This document shows, piece by piece, positions 46,480 to 57,264 of a stretch of DNA of 64,000 nucleotides. The DNA comes from Medicago truncatula. Its lineage: Eukaryota > Streptophyta > Magnoliopsida > Fabales > Fabaceae. Positions within the stretch are counted from its first letter, which is position 1; every line of letters starts with the position of its first letter. The DNA lies in the NCBI RefSeq assembly GCF_003473485.1, contig NC_053045.1:58012494-58076493 (forward strand), in the 5' to 3' direction. Under the pieces are notes generated by a model. That model was not told the DNA's origin and made no database searches. It worked only from the letters and a program-made list of their open reading frames with translations. Made by a program: the position numbers and the translations under genes.

Positions 46480-47395
46480 CACTTGTCATCAAGGCTCTAA
46501 CCTACGGGGTTTTCCATTTCTGAATTTGATTATCCTCATGTACTTTCAATGTGTGAAGTATTGATAATTGCATTCTTTGCACAGATTGTATCAGATACGT
46601 GTCCGATATTGATGTATGTATGCATCATCTATGGTGGTCGCACGGTGCAAAGACCTAGCATGAAAAGAAACTATGTATAGATTCAAAAATTGTGAACTTT
46701 CCTTATTGGTTGTAATATGTAAACCAAAATCTATTCAAACAAAATCTCCTCTTATTTGGAGTAAACTTTCCTTATTGTTTTCACTAGATAAATTGTGAGA
46801 TCACTAACCAAACAAAAGCCCCTCTTACTTGGGACATAGGCTGTTGATGATCAAGTGAAAAGTAATTTGTGGATTAAACTTAAGATTGCAAGGGGCGGAG
46901 GCGTCCTCATTATTTTCCATTAAGGCTTGATTAGGCTTACAAAAATCAAATGATACAGGCTTGATTTTTTGCATTAAGACTAATTTTTCTATACAAGGCT
47001 TTGAATACTAATAATATGCATCACCAATAAGTAAAGCAGCAAGCTACATAGAGAATGTGCTCTGTTGATGCAGACCTTCCTGCACACTGCACCGAGTCCA
47101 GTTTCATCCTGTCAAATATCCAAGCTCAATTACTTTGTCATCAAGACAACATATAAACCATTATCAGCATCATTTTTTAAGTATGACTCCAGTCCTCATC
47201 TAGACAAAGAATTCTATGGATCTTACCATAATGACATAACAGAACATGCAAATCCTTTAGTGGAGTTTACCACTCTCTTTTCATTAAACTCATTGATCAT
47301 GTAGCAGGAGCTCAAAGGTACATAAAAAGGGCATGAATTTTGGCAACATAACCAAGCTATTATTGATGCACATATAGTGATTTATTCTCCTAAGT
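46480..47395. other. Gene-less stretch
   Basis: 3' flank of the GGCT-like gene and spacer. An open frame at 47065-47304 has no promoter or resemblance that I can support. Confidence 0.35.
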
Positions 47396-47406
47396 ATAAA
47401 GTATAA

Positions 47407-47458
47407 GTCCCACATCGGTTGGGTTTTAGAATAAGAGGAGGGAACAAGCTTATAAATA
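47407..47458 (+). promoter_or_regulatory. snRNA-type promoter: USE plus TATA
   Basis: 'gtcccacatcg' (47407-47417) matches the plant snRNA upstream sequence element RTCCCACATCG. 32 bp later comes 'ttataaata' (47450-47458). This spacing is the Pol II snRNA type. It is identical to the promoter at 57188-57239 although the bases between the two elements differ. Confidence 0.8.
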
Positions 47459-47483
47459 AATCGAACCTACTACGGAAGCGATT

Positions 47484-47658
47484 AACCTGTCCTGTCAGGG
47501 GGTGAAAGGCAACTGGTCAATGATCGTTAAGTGATGACTAGTTGTGCCAACGCCTATAATTACGAACACACATGTAATTCGTACGACTGGTCCTGCCCTA
47601 CTTTGGTCTGGGACTAGCTCGTCAATTTTTGGAAGCTTCTCCTTTTTGGAGAGGCTCT
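47484..47658 (+). ncRNA. snRNA-like gene, candidate U4atac (copy 1)
   Basis: The predicted RNA starts 34 bp after the first base of the TATA with 'aacctgtcctgtcagggggtg'. A 5' stem-loop region follows ('aaaggcaactggtcaatgatcg' to 'tgatgactagttgtgccaacgcc') containing a CAAUGA...GUGA internal-loop signature like the 15.5K site of U4/U4atac. Next come a small hairpin ('aattac'/'gtaatt') and the Sm site AAUUUUUGG (47624-47632). A perfect 9-bp terminal hairpin closes it (47634-47656, one G-U). The order and the segments 'caactg-tcaatga' and 'ccaacgcct...aacacac' resemble human U4atac as I recall it. The 5' end is nearly complementary to the CCUUGACAAGGAUGG region I recall of plant U6atac. U4atac is therefore the preferred but unconfirmed identity. 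Confidence 0.6.
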
Positions 47659-47736
47659 CGATCAATACTTTCCAATTATTTATTATTAATTTTTATTTCC
47701 TACTAACCTTTTTCTTTTGTGGCATTTTATTTATAA

Positions 47737-49151
47737 GGCTTAATACATCAGTTGGTTTTTAATTTATTTTTAGTTTTTAATTTGGTCTTTTAATTATTAA
47801 ACATTTCAAATTGGTCTTTTATCTTCTTTCTGTCATTCAATTTGACCCTATTTTATTCATTTTAACCCTCAAGAAAATGAGACCGTTGGATAGATGAGGT
47901 CTATCAGATCTAACTGTGTAGCACCAACACATGATTTATTTTACTTTTCGTCATCTTCTTTCCTCAACTTCATCTTCATACAACCTTCATCAATCTTCAT
48001 CATCTTCAACTTTTTTTTGTTCTTTCAAAAATTCATCATTTTAATTTCAACAAAAACTACAAAATCAAACATTTAAATTTATAATTAAGACCATTGTCTT
48101 CCTCCTTTTCAGATAAAATCCAACGGCTACAAAATCCTCATCAAACGATTCGGAGAATTCCATCTTGAACACTCACTGTTACCTAAGTTCTTGTCACTCT
48201 ATGCAACATAGCATAGCATTCTCAACCTGATGTTAAATCAAATCAAAGTCACACTATCTTATACTCACTGAAAACTGCATAGTTTCACACATGGATCTGG
48301 ATTTTCTCATTCCCGTTCTAAGTCCATCATGGAACTCTGTTAGTCCAAACTACTCACAACCCATTTCTTTAATTCAATGATTTATTACAATTCAATCATC
48401 AATTTCATTTCTTTTTGCATTTTACGAATCTGGGTCAGGTTGTTTTACTCGTGGGATTTTTTTACTTACTTGGCCATTGTTGGATCCATTCTCCCTGGAA
48501 AACTTGTTCCTGGTGTTGTTCTCTCTGATTCTACTCGTCTTCATTATCGATGCAATGGTTGGTTACTGTCTTTGTTAATTTGTATTTGTTTTTTTTCTTG
48601 TTCCTTATGATGGAGATTTGACTTTATTAGCAAAAAAAAATTAGGTTTGTTTTCTCTTGTTCTGTTCGTTGGATTTCTTTGGATCAGTGCCAAGATGGAA
48701 TTTGTATTTCCTGCTGTAAGTGTTTGCCTAATTTGTATTAATAATTCAGTTTGCTTATCGAATTGGTGTTAATTTTAAATTTAAATGTTTGATTTTGTGG
48801 TTTTTGTTGAAGTAGAAATGATGAATTTTTTAAAGAACAAAAAAAGTTGAAGATGATGAAGATTGATGAATGATGTATGAAGATGAAGATGAGGGAAGAA
48901 GATGAAGAAAAGTAAAATAAATCACGTGTTGGTGATACACAGTTAGATCTGATAGACCTCATCTATCCAACGGTCTCCTTTTCTTGAGGGTTAAAATAAA
49001 TAAAATAGGGCCAAATTGAATGATGAAAAGAAGATAAAGGACCAATTTGAAACGTTTAATAGTTAAGGGACCAAATTAAAAACTGAAAATAAGTTAAGGG
49101 ACCAAATTGAAAACTGAAAATAAGTTAAGGGACCAAATGATATATTAAGCC
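47737..49151 (+). mobile_element. Pack-MULE-like foldback element with 9-bp target duplication
   Basis: Terminal inverted repeats of about 350-380 bp start 'ggcttaatac' (left) and end 'tattaagcc' (right). They share 'caaattggtcttttatctt', 'gaccgttggatagatgaggt', 'ctatcagatctaactgtg' and the 'cttcatcatcttcaactttt' region. The exact 9-bp duplication 'tatttataa' lies at 47728-47736 and 49152-49160, a Mutator-superfamily hallmark. No transposase is present. The centre holds a host gene fragment (next entry). The arms remain well matched, so the element is not very old. It begins about 75 bp after the snRNA-like gene. Confidence 0.88.
48291..48717 (+). pseudogene. Captured fragment of delta(14)-sterol reductase (FACKEL-type)
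   Basis: Starting at an ATG (48291) the sequence reads MDLDFLIPVLSPSWNSV. After a non-matching gap it continues with YLAIVGSILPGKLVPGVVLS and DSTRLHYRCNG (about 48467-48557), and after another gap ISAKMEFVFPA (about 48684-48714). These blocks occur in this order in plant sterol C-14 reductase, a membrane enzyme of sterol synthesis. Intron-like DNA separates the pieces, so genomic DNA was captured and not an mRNA copy. It covers only the N-terminal end of the enzyme and cannot be functional. It sits wholly inside the Pack-MULE. Confidence 0.78.
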
Positions 49152-49184
49152 TATTTATAATAACTTGTTTCATGCTCTATTGTC

Positions 49185-49245
49185 TTGTTTTTTTTTTTTT
49201 TGTGTAATAGCTTAGTGGTTAGAGTTCGAATCCCTGGTCAGGCCA
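49185..49245 (+). mobile_element. tRNA-like SINE fragment
   Basis: 'gtaatagcttagtggttagagttcgaatccctggtc' combines an A-box-like start with a B box ('ggttcgaatcc'-like 'agttcgaatcc'), preceded by a T run. It is too short to classify. Confidence 0.4.
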
Positions 49246-49589
49246 ATCTTATCAGAACTTTATTGAAAACATTTCGCAAAAAATTAGAATTTTTTAACTT
49301 TTGAAAAATTCAAGATTAAAAAACTCAAGATAAAATTAATAGGAATTTTTTTTGTCAAGTACAGAGGAATTTTTTATAAATCATTCGAAATTTTCTGAAG
49401 TTTAAAGAAAGTTAAACAAATTTAAATTTAACGGAGACTAAAATTCTATACTAAAATTCTATCCTCATCACGGATGCACATTTTGATTTTTTTCCAACGG
49501 CCATTGTCCAGATCACCACTCGCGGTTGCAGCGCTAATGGTAACAGGGACGTGAATGAATAGTATTGGCTATATTCCTCCAATCAACGA

Positions 49590-49980
49590 GTAAGTGAAAA
49601 GCTATCTCCAAAAAAATAAAAATGTTGTTCTCCGTCACATTCTGTCATAATTTCATATTCATGTGCTTCCAAATGTTCCATATAATCTTCTTGTGGTTGT
49701 TGCAATAACAAGAAAATAGTTATTGATGCGCTTTCGGCCTTATTTACCTTACCTCTTCACAACATAACCCCACTAGCTTGCCACACATGAGTTGAATAGC
49801 TAAGGGGCATTCAAAAATTATTCGGACTATATCTTCATAATTAGCATCACAGCTCACACAATTAGATGAACAATTTATACCTTTATCTAGAAGTCGTGCA
49901 CGCGTTGGGAAGTATCTGCGACACAAACACTAAATGAGATTCTTGACCTTTGGGCCAAATACTCCATATATAAAATTTTA
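49590..49980 (-). mobile_element. LINE fragment with zf-RVT domain
   Basis: On the minus strand (49926-49744) the reading FPTRARLLDKGINCSSNCVS, CDANYEDIVRIIFECPLAIQ is the zinc-binding segment found after plant LINE reverse transcriptases (LPT...L..RG......C..C....E...HLF..C). Only this piece survives, in a worn form. Flanking sequence to 49590 may come from the adjacent RNase H region. Confidence 0.7.
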
Positions 49981-49989
49981 AGCGTAAAA

Positions 49990-51035
49990 AAAAAAAAAAG
50001 TCATATTTAATTAATGATTCGTTAAAATTATCTAAATTTTTTTGGGAGATAATCTAATAATATTCTAAACATTCTTAGAATTTTTCATTCAAAAGTATGA
50101 ATTCTACACATGAACAGTGACCAAAAATGATGATGGAAAATTTTTGAAAAATTAAAAGTAGGAAAAAAAAATTAGAGATTAAAACAAAAAATTGATATAT
50201 TTCAAAACACAAAAAACATATTTAACCCAAAAAAAATATTACTATCAACAAAAAAAATACACATCATACATTTGATGTGTAAGTTCTAATATCATACTTA
50301 TTAGATAAGTGGATAATCCACTGTTTAAACCCCGACCATACATATACAATGTAAATGTCCCTACTAAAAAAAAACTACCGAACTCATTCTTATTGCTTTT
50401 TATAAACTCTTCAAATTTAATATTTATTCGATTGTGGAGTTGGGGTGTTTCTCAATAATAACGCTTAATAAATAAATTGCTTCAATAGTTGAATTTTACA
50501 AATCTCTGTCTTGTATGGAATCTATATATAGTTAACTCCAACTAAAAATTGATGAGGAGAAAACCGTTTATCCCAACTTGGGAAATTGGAAAAGGTTTTA
50601 AGCTGTTTGAGAATTTGGGGCTAAAATCAACTTCAACCGGGACAAACAAACTTTCTTCTTAAAATCATTTCAATGATAGTTGTTGTTACATTTTCACCTA
50701 AAGACTCAACAAACGCATTATAATGATGGAACCTTTTATTTGCAAGATATTCACATCTATAGCTGAGAATTTACTACTGCAACCTTATGGATAATGGAAA
50801 ACTATGTGCTCACTTAGTGTGTAGAAAAAACATCATCTACTAATGAATGAAATAAATAAATTGTTTCAATAGTTCATAGTTGAATTGTAAAAAAATAAAA
50901 AATAATAGGTACATCTTATAAATATTACTAAATTAAATGTTAACATTTTATATTCTAAGACCAATGAATACTATTAACTAAAATATGTTTTGAAAATAAT
51001 AATAGCTACATCTAATAATTTGAAAGATGTCTTTT
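49990..51035. other. Gene-less stretch
   Basis: AT-rich spacer. 50260-50370 resembles a degraded tRNA-type SINE ('gtttaaaccccgacc...tacaatgtaaatgtccctac'). No gene. Confidence 0.35.
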
Positions 51036-51053
51036 ATTTAAGGACAAATATAT

Positions 51054-51841
51054 TACGGCGAGGTGTGTGGGAGGTTGGAGGTTGGGGGCCGGAGTTGTTC
51101 TTCTTGGTGGCGGGAGGTGGGGAAGATTAGGGATGGGGATGGTGGTGTTGGGGGGATTGGTTTAAGGATTGTGGTAGCAAGAAGGTGGGGAATGGAAATG
51201 ATACTCTTTTTTGGTTTGATACTTGGTTGGGGTCGTTACCTTTGTGTGTTCGTTTCCGTAGGTTGTTTGAGCTTTTTGAAAATAAATATGTTACAGTGTC
51301 AGATATGTTTTCTCTTGGTGTTGAGGAGGGAGGTGAGGCGTGGCAGTGGAGGCGGAGATTGTGGGCGTGGGAGGAGGAGTTGTTAGTGGAGTGTAGGGCT
51401 TTTCTGCTTGATGTTTCGTTGCTTGTTAATGTTTCAGATCAATGGTTGTGGCTCCCGGAACCCTCGCAGGGTTACTTTGTTCGGGGGGCTTATGCCGTGT
51501 TGACTTCTAAAGATTTACCGATGGTGGACTCGGCTGCGGAGATGATTTGGCACAGACAGGTTCCTTTGAAGGTATCAGTCTTTGCTTGGCGGCTTCTTCG
51601 AGATCGGTTGCCTACCAAATCGAATCTGATCTATAGAGGTGTAATTCCATCAGAAGCTGGTTTGTGTGTCTCTGGATGCGGTGCCTTGGAATCGGCGCAA
51701 CATTTATTTCTCTCTTGTTCATACTTTACTTTATACTTTGTTGTTGTACAGAATTCTGAAGTAATCTTTGTGGCACGTCTTGTGCTAATGAGACTCTTGT
51801 TGTTAATATAATTCTATTTTTTATTGTTAAAAAAAAAAAAA
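51054..51841 (+). mobile_element. 5'-truncated LINE (3' end) with target duplication
   Basis: Only the last about 790 bp of a non-LTR retrotransposon remain. The frame at 51185-51811 reads GNDTLFWFDTWLGSLPLCVR, FAWRLLRDRLPTKSNLIYRG and CGALESAQHLFLSCSYF, the C-terminal region of plant LINE ORF2 with the zf-RVT cysteine/histidine pattern. It ends in A13 (51829-51841). The 14-bp duplication 'aaggacaaatatat' is exact at 51040-51053 and 51842-51855. The GC-richer composition contrasts with the surroundings. The insertion is fairly young. Confidence 0.92.
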
Positions 51842-52004
51842 AAGGACAAATATATGTTTTTTAAAAAAGAATGCTTTTATAAACAGAGATAGAGAGCATT
51901 GCATTAGTAGGTGAAAACTATCATTTATGTGGTATTTTACATGATAGGATAAATAAATCAAACAGCCCTCAAGTGCATTGTGATAGAGTCCTATAATGAA
52001 TTAC

Positions 52005-52144
52005 TTCCTCCGGTCACAAACTTTTCACCTTTTAGGTTCATCATCTAATAAATGATATATGTAATCTATAATATGAACCACATACTTTATTTATTAAATG
52101 AACTTATAAAGTGAAAAATTTCTTACATTTAAGATGAGAGGAAG
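52005..52144. mobile_element. Small Stowaway-like MITE
   Basis: The left 'cttcctccggtcacaaacttttcacctt' and right 'aagtgaaaaatttcttacat...agaggaag' are inverted, bordered by TA on both sides. Confidence 0.7.
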
Positions 52145-52149
52145 TATCT

Positions 52150-53460
52150 TATAACAAAGAATGATAATCATGTGATCGTTTGAATAAAGGGATACAAAAT
52201 AAGGTAGGGACATTCATTGGATCATTTTTCTAAACTACTCAAAGTAACTTTTTTAAATCTTCAATCGGGCATTATATGAGTGGGTCATACCCTGCTCGAA
52301 CGCTCCCATCATCACATATTCACGGGTAATTTCCCTTTGAATTTAAAGATATAGTACCAAATATAATATTGCAATCTACCTAACACAATGGCACAAACTC
52401 CCAAAACTCAATCAATATATTTTCAATTTCATCCATTAATCGTCACGTTTCATCTGCATTAGTACTCTATGGTTTATGGCCTCAAATTAAAAGGGGTTTT
52501 CATCATCATTCAAGTACCTTCAAACTGAGGGTGTTTATTTCCTTTTCATAAATGTGATATGGGCTACTAATTTTTTTTTATTTTCCACAATGCCCTCATA
52601 AAACAAAAACACTAGAAATAGATCTTGAAAGAGAAATGTTGACAAAGTAGCCTCAAGAACAGGTAAATGGTTTAATAAATGTGTTACAAAACCGGTTCAA
52701 CAAACATAAAAATCATAAAGGTTGATAATTCTTTTAAAAATTCTTTAGAAAACAACAGTTGAATGAACTAATGTGATTGTCACAATTACTTGGGATGGTT
52801 CTATATTTGCAGCCTAATCATATGACTTTAGGTGTTAGTTGCAACAAATATAAGGGGCAGTATAGAGTGGCCAAAACAACATTTAGTTCAAATATCACCT
52901 AATATCTAAATATATAAAAGAAGGTTTTTAGTTGAATTAAATCCAGTTAAAAAAAAAAAATCTTAAAAAAAAATTCAATAGCACGTGGATGAGATGGTTT
53001 GAACTTCTTTCAACTTAACTAGAGGTCTTATGTTCGGATTCAGTTATTAGAATGCAACAGTATTATGAGAGAGAGTTTTATCGTTTATTACGGCTCGATG
53101 AAATAATTTATCTAGCTAGTTGTAAACAAAATATCTAATTTACACAAAAAAAAAAAAAAAATTAATAAAAGGCCAAATGCACCCTATCTCTAAATTGCTA
53201 TCCTTAACAAATAATGCCATTTGGAGAGATTAACGTTAACCTCTCCAAATATCTCTCTAATAAAAAAACTTTTCTGTTCCTACCAACAACTGATCAAGTA
53301 TCAAAAATCTCCTCCGCAAAGGTTGTTGGTTTTTTCCTAACCGCTAAACCCCCTTTGTTTCTGAAAACCAACAAAACAAAACCACATTCACTATTTGTAT
53401 TGTAATAACCCGTGTTCATATTTTGTCTTTCACTTTCACATTCTCATAATCATATCAGAA
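52150..53460. other. Gene-less stretch upstream of the J-protein gene
   Basis: AT-rich spacer. 52983-53110 has a worn tRNA-like segment ('gatgagatggtttgaac', 'gttcggattc'). The immediate promoter of the J-protein gene should lie in 53250-53460, but no clear TATA box is seen. Confidence 0.35.
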
Positions 53461-53467
53461 CTCTAAA

Positions 53468-54579
53468 ATGGGACAAGAATCAGATTCCAAAGCCAAGTTG
53501 GTGTTAGAAATTTGCTCCATTTCTACACGTTCTGCATCTTGTGTTCATAGGATTCCAACCAAGACAATTTTCATTGACTGGTATTGCATTCTTGGAGTAA
53601 GTTCTTTTCAACCTTTCTTGTTTTGGTACAATGCAAACTAGGTAGCTTTTTTCTTTTGGTTCTTTCTCATTCATACATATATCTTCATATAGGTAGAAGA
53701 AAATGCAGGAGTAAATACCATACGCAAAAGATACCATAAACTTGGTAGGTTTAACTGGTTTTACTATTATGTTAAATTAAATCTGCATTATCTCTATATC
53801 ATGAATTATGATGAGTTTTTTATATTAATTTTGTTGGTTTTTTTTTTTTCTCTAGCCTTACAACTTCATCCAGATAAGAACAAACATCCAAAAGCTGAAA
53901 TTGCCTTCAAACTTGTTTCTGAGGTTAGTTTTGTCATATTTTATTTTCCTATTATTTAACTATTATATTATTCAAGTATTGTAACAATGGTACAAAATCT
54001 CATTTCCCTCTGCTGCACATTTTTCCTCAGGCAAATGCATGTCTAACAAATGCAGCAAAGAGAGAAGCTTTCGACTTCGAGAGGTACAAGAATTTCTGCA
54101 TTGAGTGCAAAAGAATTCCATATACATCATCAGGCAATGTTTCTGTCAATTCAAGTGGTTCAGGTTTCAAGGCATGGAATATTATCACAAAATCAAGATC
54201 TTTTAAGTTTTGGAGAAATATTAAGGATATTAGAGAGAGATTTAATGAGGAGGCTAAGGTGGTTGAGAATTGTATGAGAGTAAATTCAATGTCAAGGAAT
54301 GAATCTCCACTCTACAATCCAGATAGTTATCTACATAGAAGCAAGTCACATAGATTTGAGAAAGAAACGCCTGTTTTCAATCCATCTGACTACTTGTACC
54401 AAGGCTATCCTCATATGAGAGGTCTTATTAACAAGAATCCTTCCGCATTTTGGTATTTGCAGACATCTAGTATGCTGCACAATGAGAAGAGAGGAGCGCA
54501 GCATAGCTCGCCTGTGTTTGAGGTCAAATCAAGGAGTATGTTTACAAACCAATTTGCTTTTGTACCATCAAGATATTAG
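53468..54579 (+). CDS. J-domain (DnaJ-like) co-chaperone
   Basis: Four exons: 53468-53596, 53693-53744, 53856-53923 and 54031-54579, in frame, giving 265 residues. After an N-terminal extension (about 1-36) the J-domain runs from DWYCILGVEENAGVNTIRKR, through the HPD motif in LALQLHPDKNKHPKAEIAFK, to ANACLTNAAKREAFDFERY (about residue 105). The HPD motif that stimulates Hsp70 is intact. The C-terminal 160 residues are lineage-specific, rich in Ser, Asn and Tyr, with no zinc finger or Gly/Phe region, so it is a class C (type III) J-protein. The location is probably cytosol or nucleus. The last exon overlaps the start of a segmental duplication whose second copy lies at 58690. Confidence 0.9.
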
Positions 54580-55089
54580 CTTTTGAACATTTTTACGTTC
54601 AATTAAAGCAATATGATTGTCTCATTCTTGTTTCTTTAAAAGATTATTTACCTTTCATTTTGAATTTGTCACAATACATGTGATTCTGTTCGAACCTCAA
54701 AGCGTAGGAGCGAAGATGATTAATTTAAACATGGGCTAACGATGTAGCTTGAAAACATAAATTAAAAGCCTAAGGTACAATAGGTATGTAGCATTCCTTA
54801 TGTTACAGTAATTGTGAAATTGCTGCAATTTAAAATGAGTAAAATTTGATCACTACTTCAGGTGATGTCAATTAAATGGAGAAGTTCTTTTAGGTTGTTA
54901 AAACAACAATGAAAGCAGCTTTCTTGATAACAGTAGTTTTACGCCTTTAAACTCATTTTCTACAAATCCAGAAAACAAACCCATTACAGACTCCAGAGAA
55001 TAGTTTAGGTGCGCACTTGCTACTGATATTGTGCACCAATTCTCTCCTTTTGAGATATAGTTTCTTTCTCCGTGTAGCATAAATGAAAA

Positions 55090-56780
55090 CTATTGGGTTG
55101 CTTGTTCTCTGGACGTCGGATTCTTAAGGCTGCAGCTCTTTTTCTGCAAGATTCTGTACCTTTGAATCTGATGATTCCAAAAATGCCGAGAAAAATAAAA
55201 CATAAGAAATTGGTTCTCTGCATCCTGATTCCGAAGAAAGATAAAAATATACGAGCTAATTACCTACCTGTGGTCATGCGCCCATAACTCACTTTTCCCT
55301 TTTAACGCCTCCTCCCCCATAGGATGGAAGCAAAGTTGGGGCAATCCAAATTATAGTTTTCTTCTAATAGTCAGACTTGAAAAGAAATTTTCAAGGACGT
55401 GCTCCTCTTGTGAATCTTCTGACTTAAGCACTGCTGCAAGAGATGCTATTGCTTTGTGGAGAGAATTAATCTTATCATCCAAAAATGGATGCAGTATGCC
55501 ACCAGATCGTCCTGTTGAAACCTATGTGTGCCATTATATCGGCTGCTGTTTTAGATTTCTTGTAGATATCATATGTGAAGTATGAAAGAAGAAACCTTAT
55601 CCAAAACAAGCTCCTTCGGGATTTTATTGAATCTCACGAACAATAACCTGCAATTAAAGTTAAGTTATGAGGAATTAGAAGTTATGGGGAATATGATTGA
55701 TTCCCTTTAACTGATAATGGGAGTTCCTTGATTCTTTTAAAATCTGAAACGCATTGATTTTAAACAAGTAGATAAAGAATAGAGTAGCAAGTGGCAACTA
55801 CTTATGGGAAGCAAGCAACTATTGATAGACTTGCCATCAATGACTCCAGGAACAGTGGAGGCATATAAATATGTTAAGCAAGCATGTGAGACTTACTTTA
55901 ACCCCAAATGTTTTGCAAACACAGCTATTTTCAAATTTATGAATTATTTCATTTTGACTTAGTTCCAGAAGGCCAAATCTTTTTTTGTGCCCACTCCATT
56001 ATGCAAGATTTAGACTTTGATACCAAAAATGAAAAGGATAACCAAACATAAATATCTGAGCAACAAAACATAGCTATAGTCAAATCACTAACTATACACC
56101 CATATTGATGATAAGGTATTTTTCCTATGTGCCCTTTCAATCCTTTGTAATCTTCTTTGTTTCCTAAAAAGGGAATATAAAGTAGAAGAATGAGTTATAT
56201 GTCAAATTCAATCATCAGAAGTACTTCAAATATTTCCACTTTAAAACTCCGAGAGAGGTATTCAACTAATGCAGTTCACAGATAGATAAGAGAAGTTGGA
56301 ACAGAAGTTTCATCTTTCCTTCCTATATAAGTTTGTAGAGATAACAGATTGGACATGTCCTTTTATATTACACAGACACAAACATCATTCTTCCTTGATA
56401 GTATTTCTCACATCCTAAACAAGCCATGTTCAATTTAAACTTCAAGTCAATTTGCAGGTCTCAGAAAGGTGAAAAGCTTTCATCTGGTATGCCATTGAAA
56501 AATAACTTCAGTAAACCATTGACAGGTGTCAACTATAGCCCAAACCTATGTTACATACCAACTGATCTAACCATGTGACGAATAAGAGGAGCAACATGAA
56601 CATGAATACTAGAGACAAAGCCTGCCAGTTGTTTCTTTCAAGCAGAACATTAGCATTGTCAACCGTCTTCTTTACTAAGTGAACAGCATATGCATTGTAT
56701 GCTAGATTTAGAAAATGAGGACGAAGCTCTTCGAATACTTCATCTCTTTCAGCTTGTGAACAATGTTTAGCACAAATCTT
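55090..56780 (-). pseudogene. Decayed duplicate of the PUM24/PUF6-type gene
   Basis: The minus strand repeats exons of the intact gene at 59342-63421. 55095-55190 matches its last exon, 55268-55510 matches 59571-59819 (including the LENF.S..TI region), 55612-55662 matches 60837-60887, and 56095-56165 matches 62122-62193 (MKGHIGKIPYHQYGC). 56567-56775 encodes an upstream exon that lies outside the window in the intact copy (CSQAERDEVFEELRPHFLNL, AYNAYAVHLVKKTVDNA, HVHVAPLIRHM). The middle exons are absent and several frames are shifted. It is a partial, non-functional copy. Confidence 0.85.
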
Positions 56781-56784
56781 TCAA

Positions 56785-57180
56785 ATGCAAATACAACAAA
56801 TGCCAAAGATTAAAACTGCGATATATACACTTAAAGGGTGTGAAACTGAAACCGCGATCTAGGCTGCAACACGATATAACAGGTTTTAATGATGTTGAAA
56901 TCACAACACGACCGTAATTGAGGTCACATCAGCTGCATTTGATTCTGATTCTCGACGGTATCAAGGACTGTGACGCCGCCCAAACCGTTGTCACGTCCGC
57001 TATTTAAAATCGGTTATAATTTGGATCATTGAGTGTATATGGCCATCTAACTAGCTATAGTCTCGGACACCCACCGAACACATCTTTAATCCAAAGTGTC
57101 AGTGCTAGTTAGATGGCCAGTTAGTTACTACCAGACATGAGTGTGACCAGAAAAAAGTAAACAGAACATCACATGTTTAC
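56785..57180. other. Gene-less stretch with a short palindrome
   Basis: 'ggccatctaactagc' (57041-57055) is inverted as 'gctagttagatggcc' (57104-57118) around 48 bp, a small foldback. 56820-57010 contains alternating 'gcgatct', 'cacgac' and 'gacgccgcc' motifs typical of MITE debris. No gene. Confidence 0.45.
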
Positions 57181-57187
57181 ATACTTA

Positions 57188-57239
57188 GTCCCACATCGGA
57201 AAGAGTAGAAAGTAAAATGAGGGAAGATAGTTATAAATA
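57188..57239 (+). promoter_or_regulatory. snRNA-type promoter: USE plus TATA (copy 2)
   Basis: 'gtcccacatcg' (57188-57198), a 32-bp gap, then 'ttataaata' (57231-57239). The motifs and spacing are the same as at 47407-47458. Confidence 0.82.
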
Positions 57240-57264
57240 AAGGAAAGATGATAGAGGAATGCTC

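Noticed and set aside
47065-47304. 79-codon frame downstream of the GGCT-like gene
   Set aside because: No recognisable motif or promoter. The composition is not clearly coding.
47407-47660. U1, U2, U5, U6, U12, 7SL or RNase MRP RNA as identity of the RNA gene
   Set aside because: The diagnostic segments I know (ACUUACCUG of U1, GUAGUA of U2, CUUUUACU of U5, AUGAGUAAGG-like of U12, ACAGAG of U6) are absent, and the Sm site excludes 7SL, U6 and MRP. U4 and U4atac remain; the 5' end fits U4atac better than AUCUUUGCG of U4.
51063-51811. Host gene with zinc-binding reverse-transcriptase domain
   Set aside because: It is bounded by an A-tail and an exact 14-bp duplication, so it is a truncated LINE.
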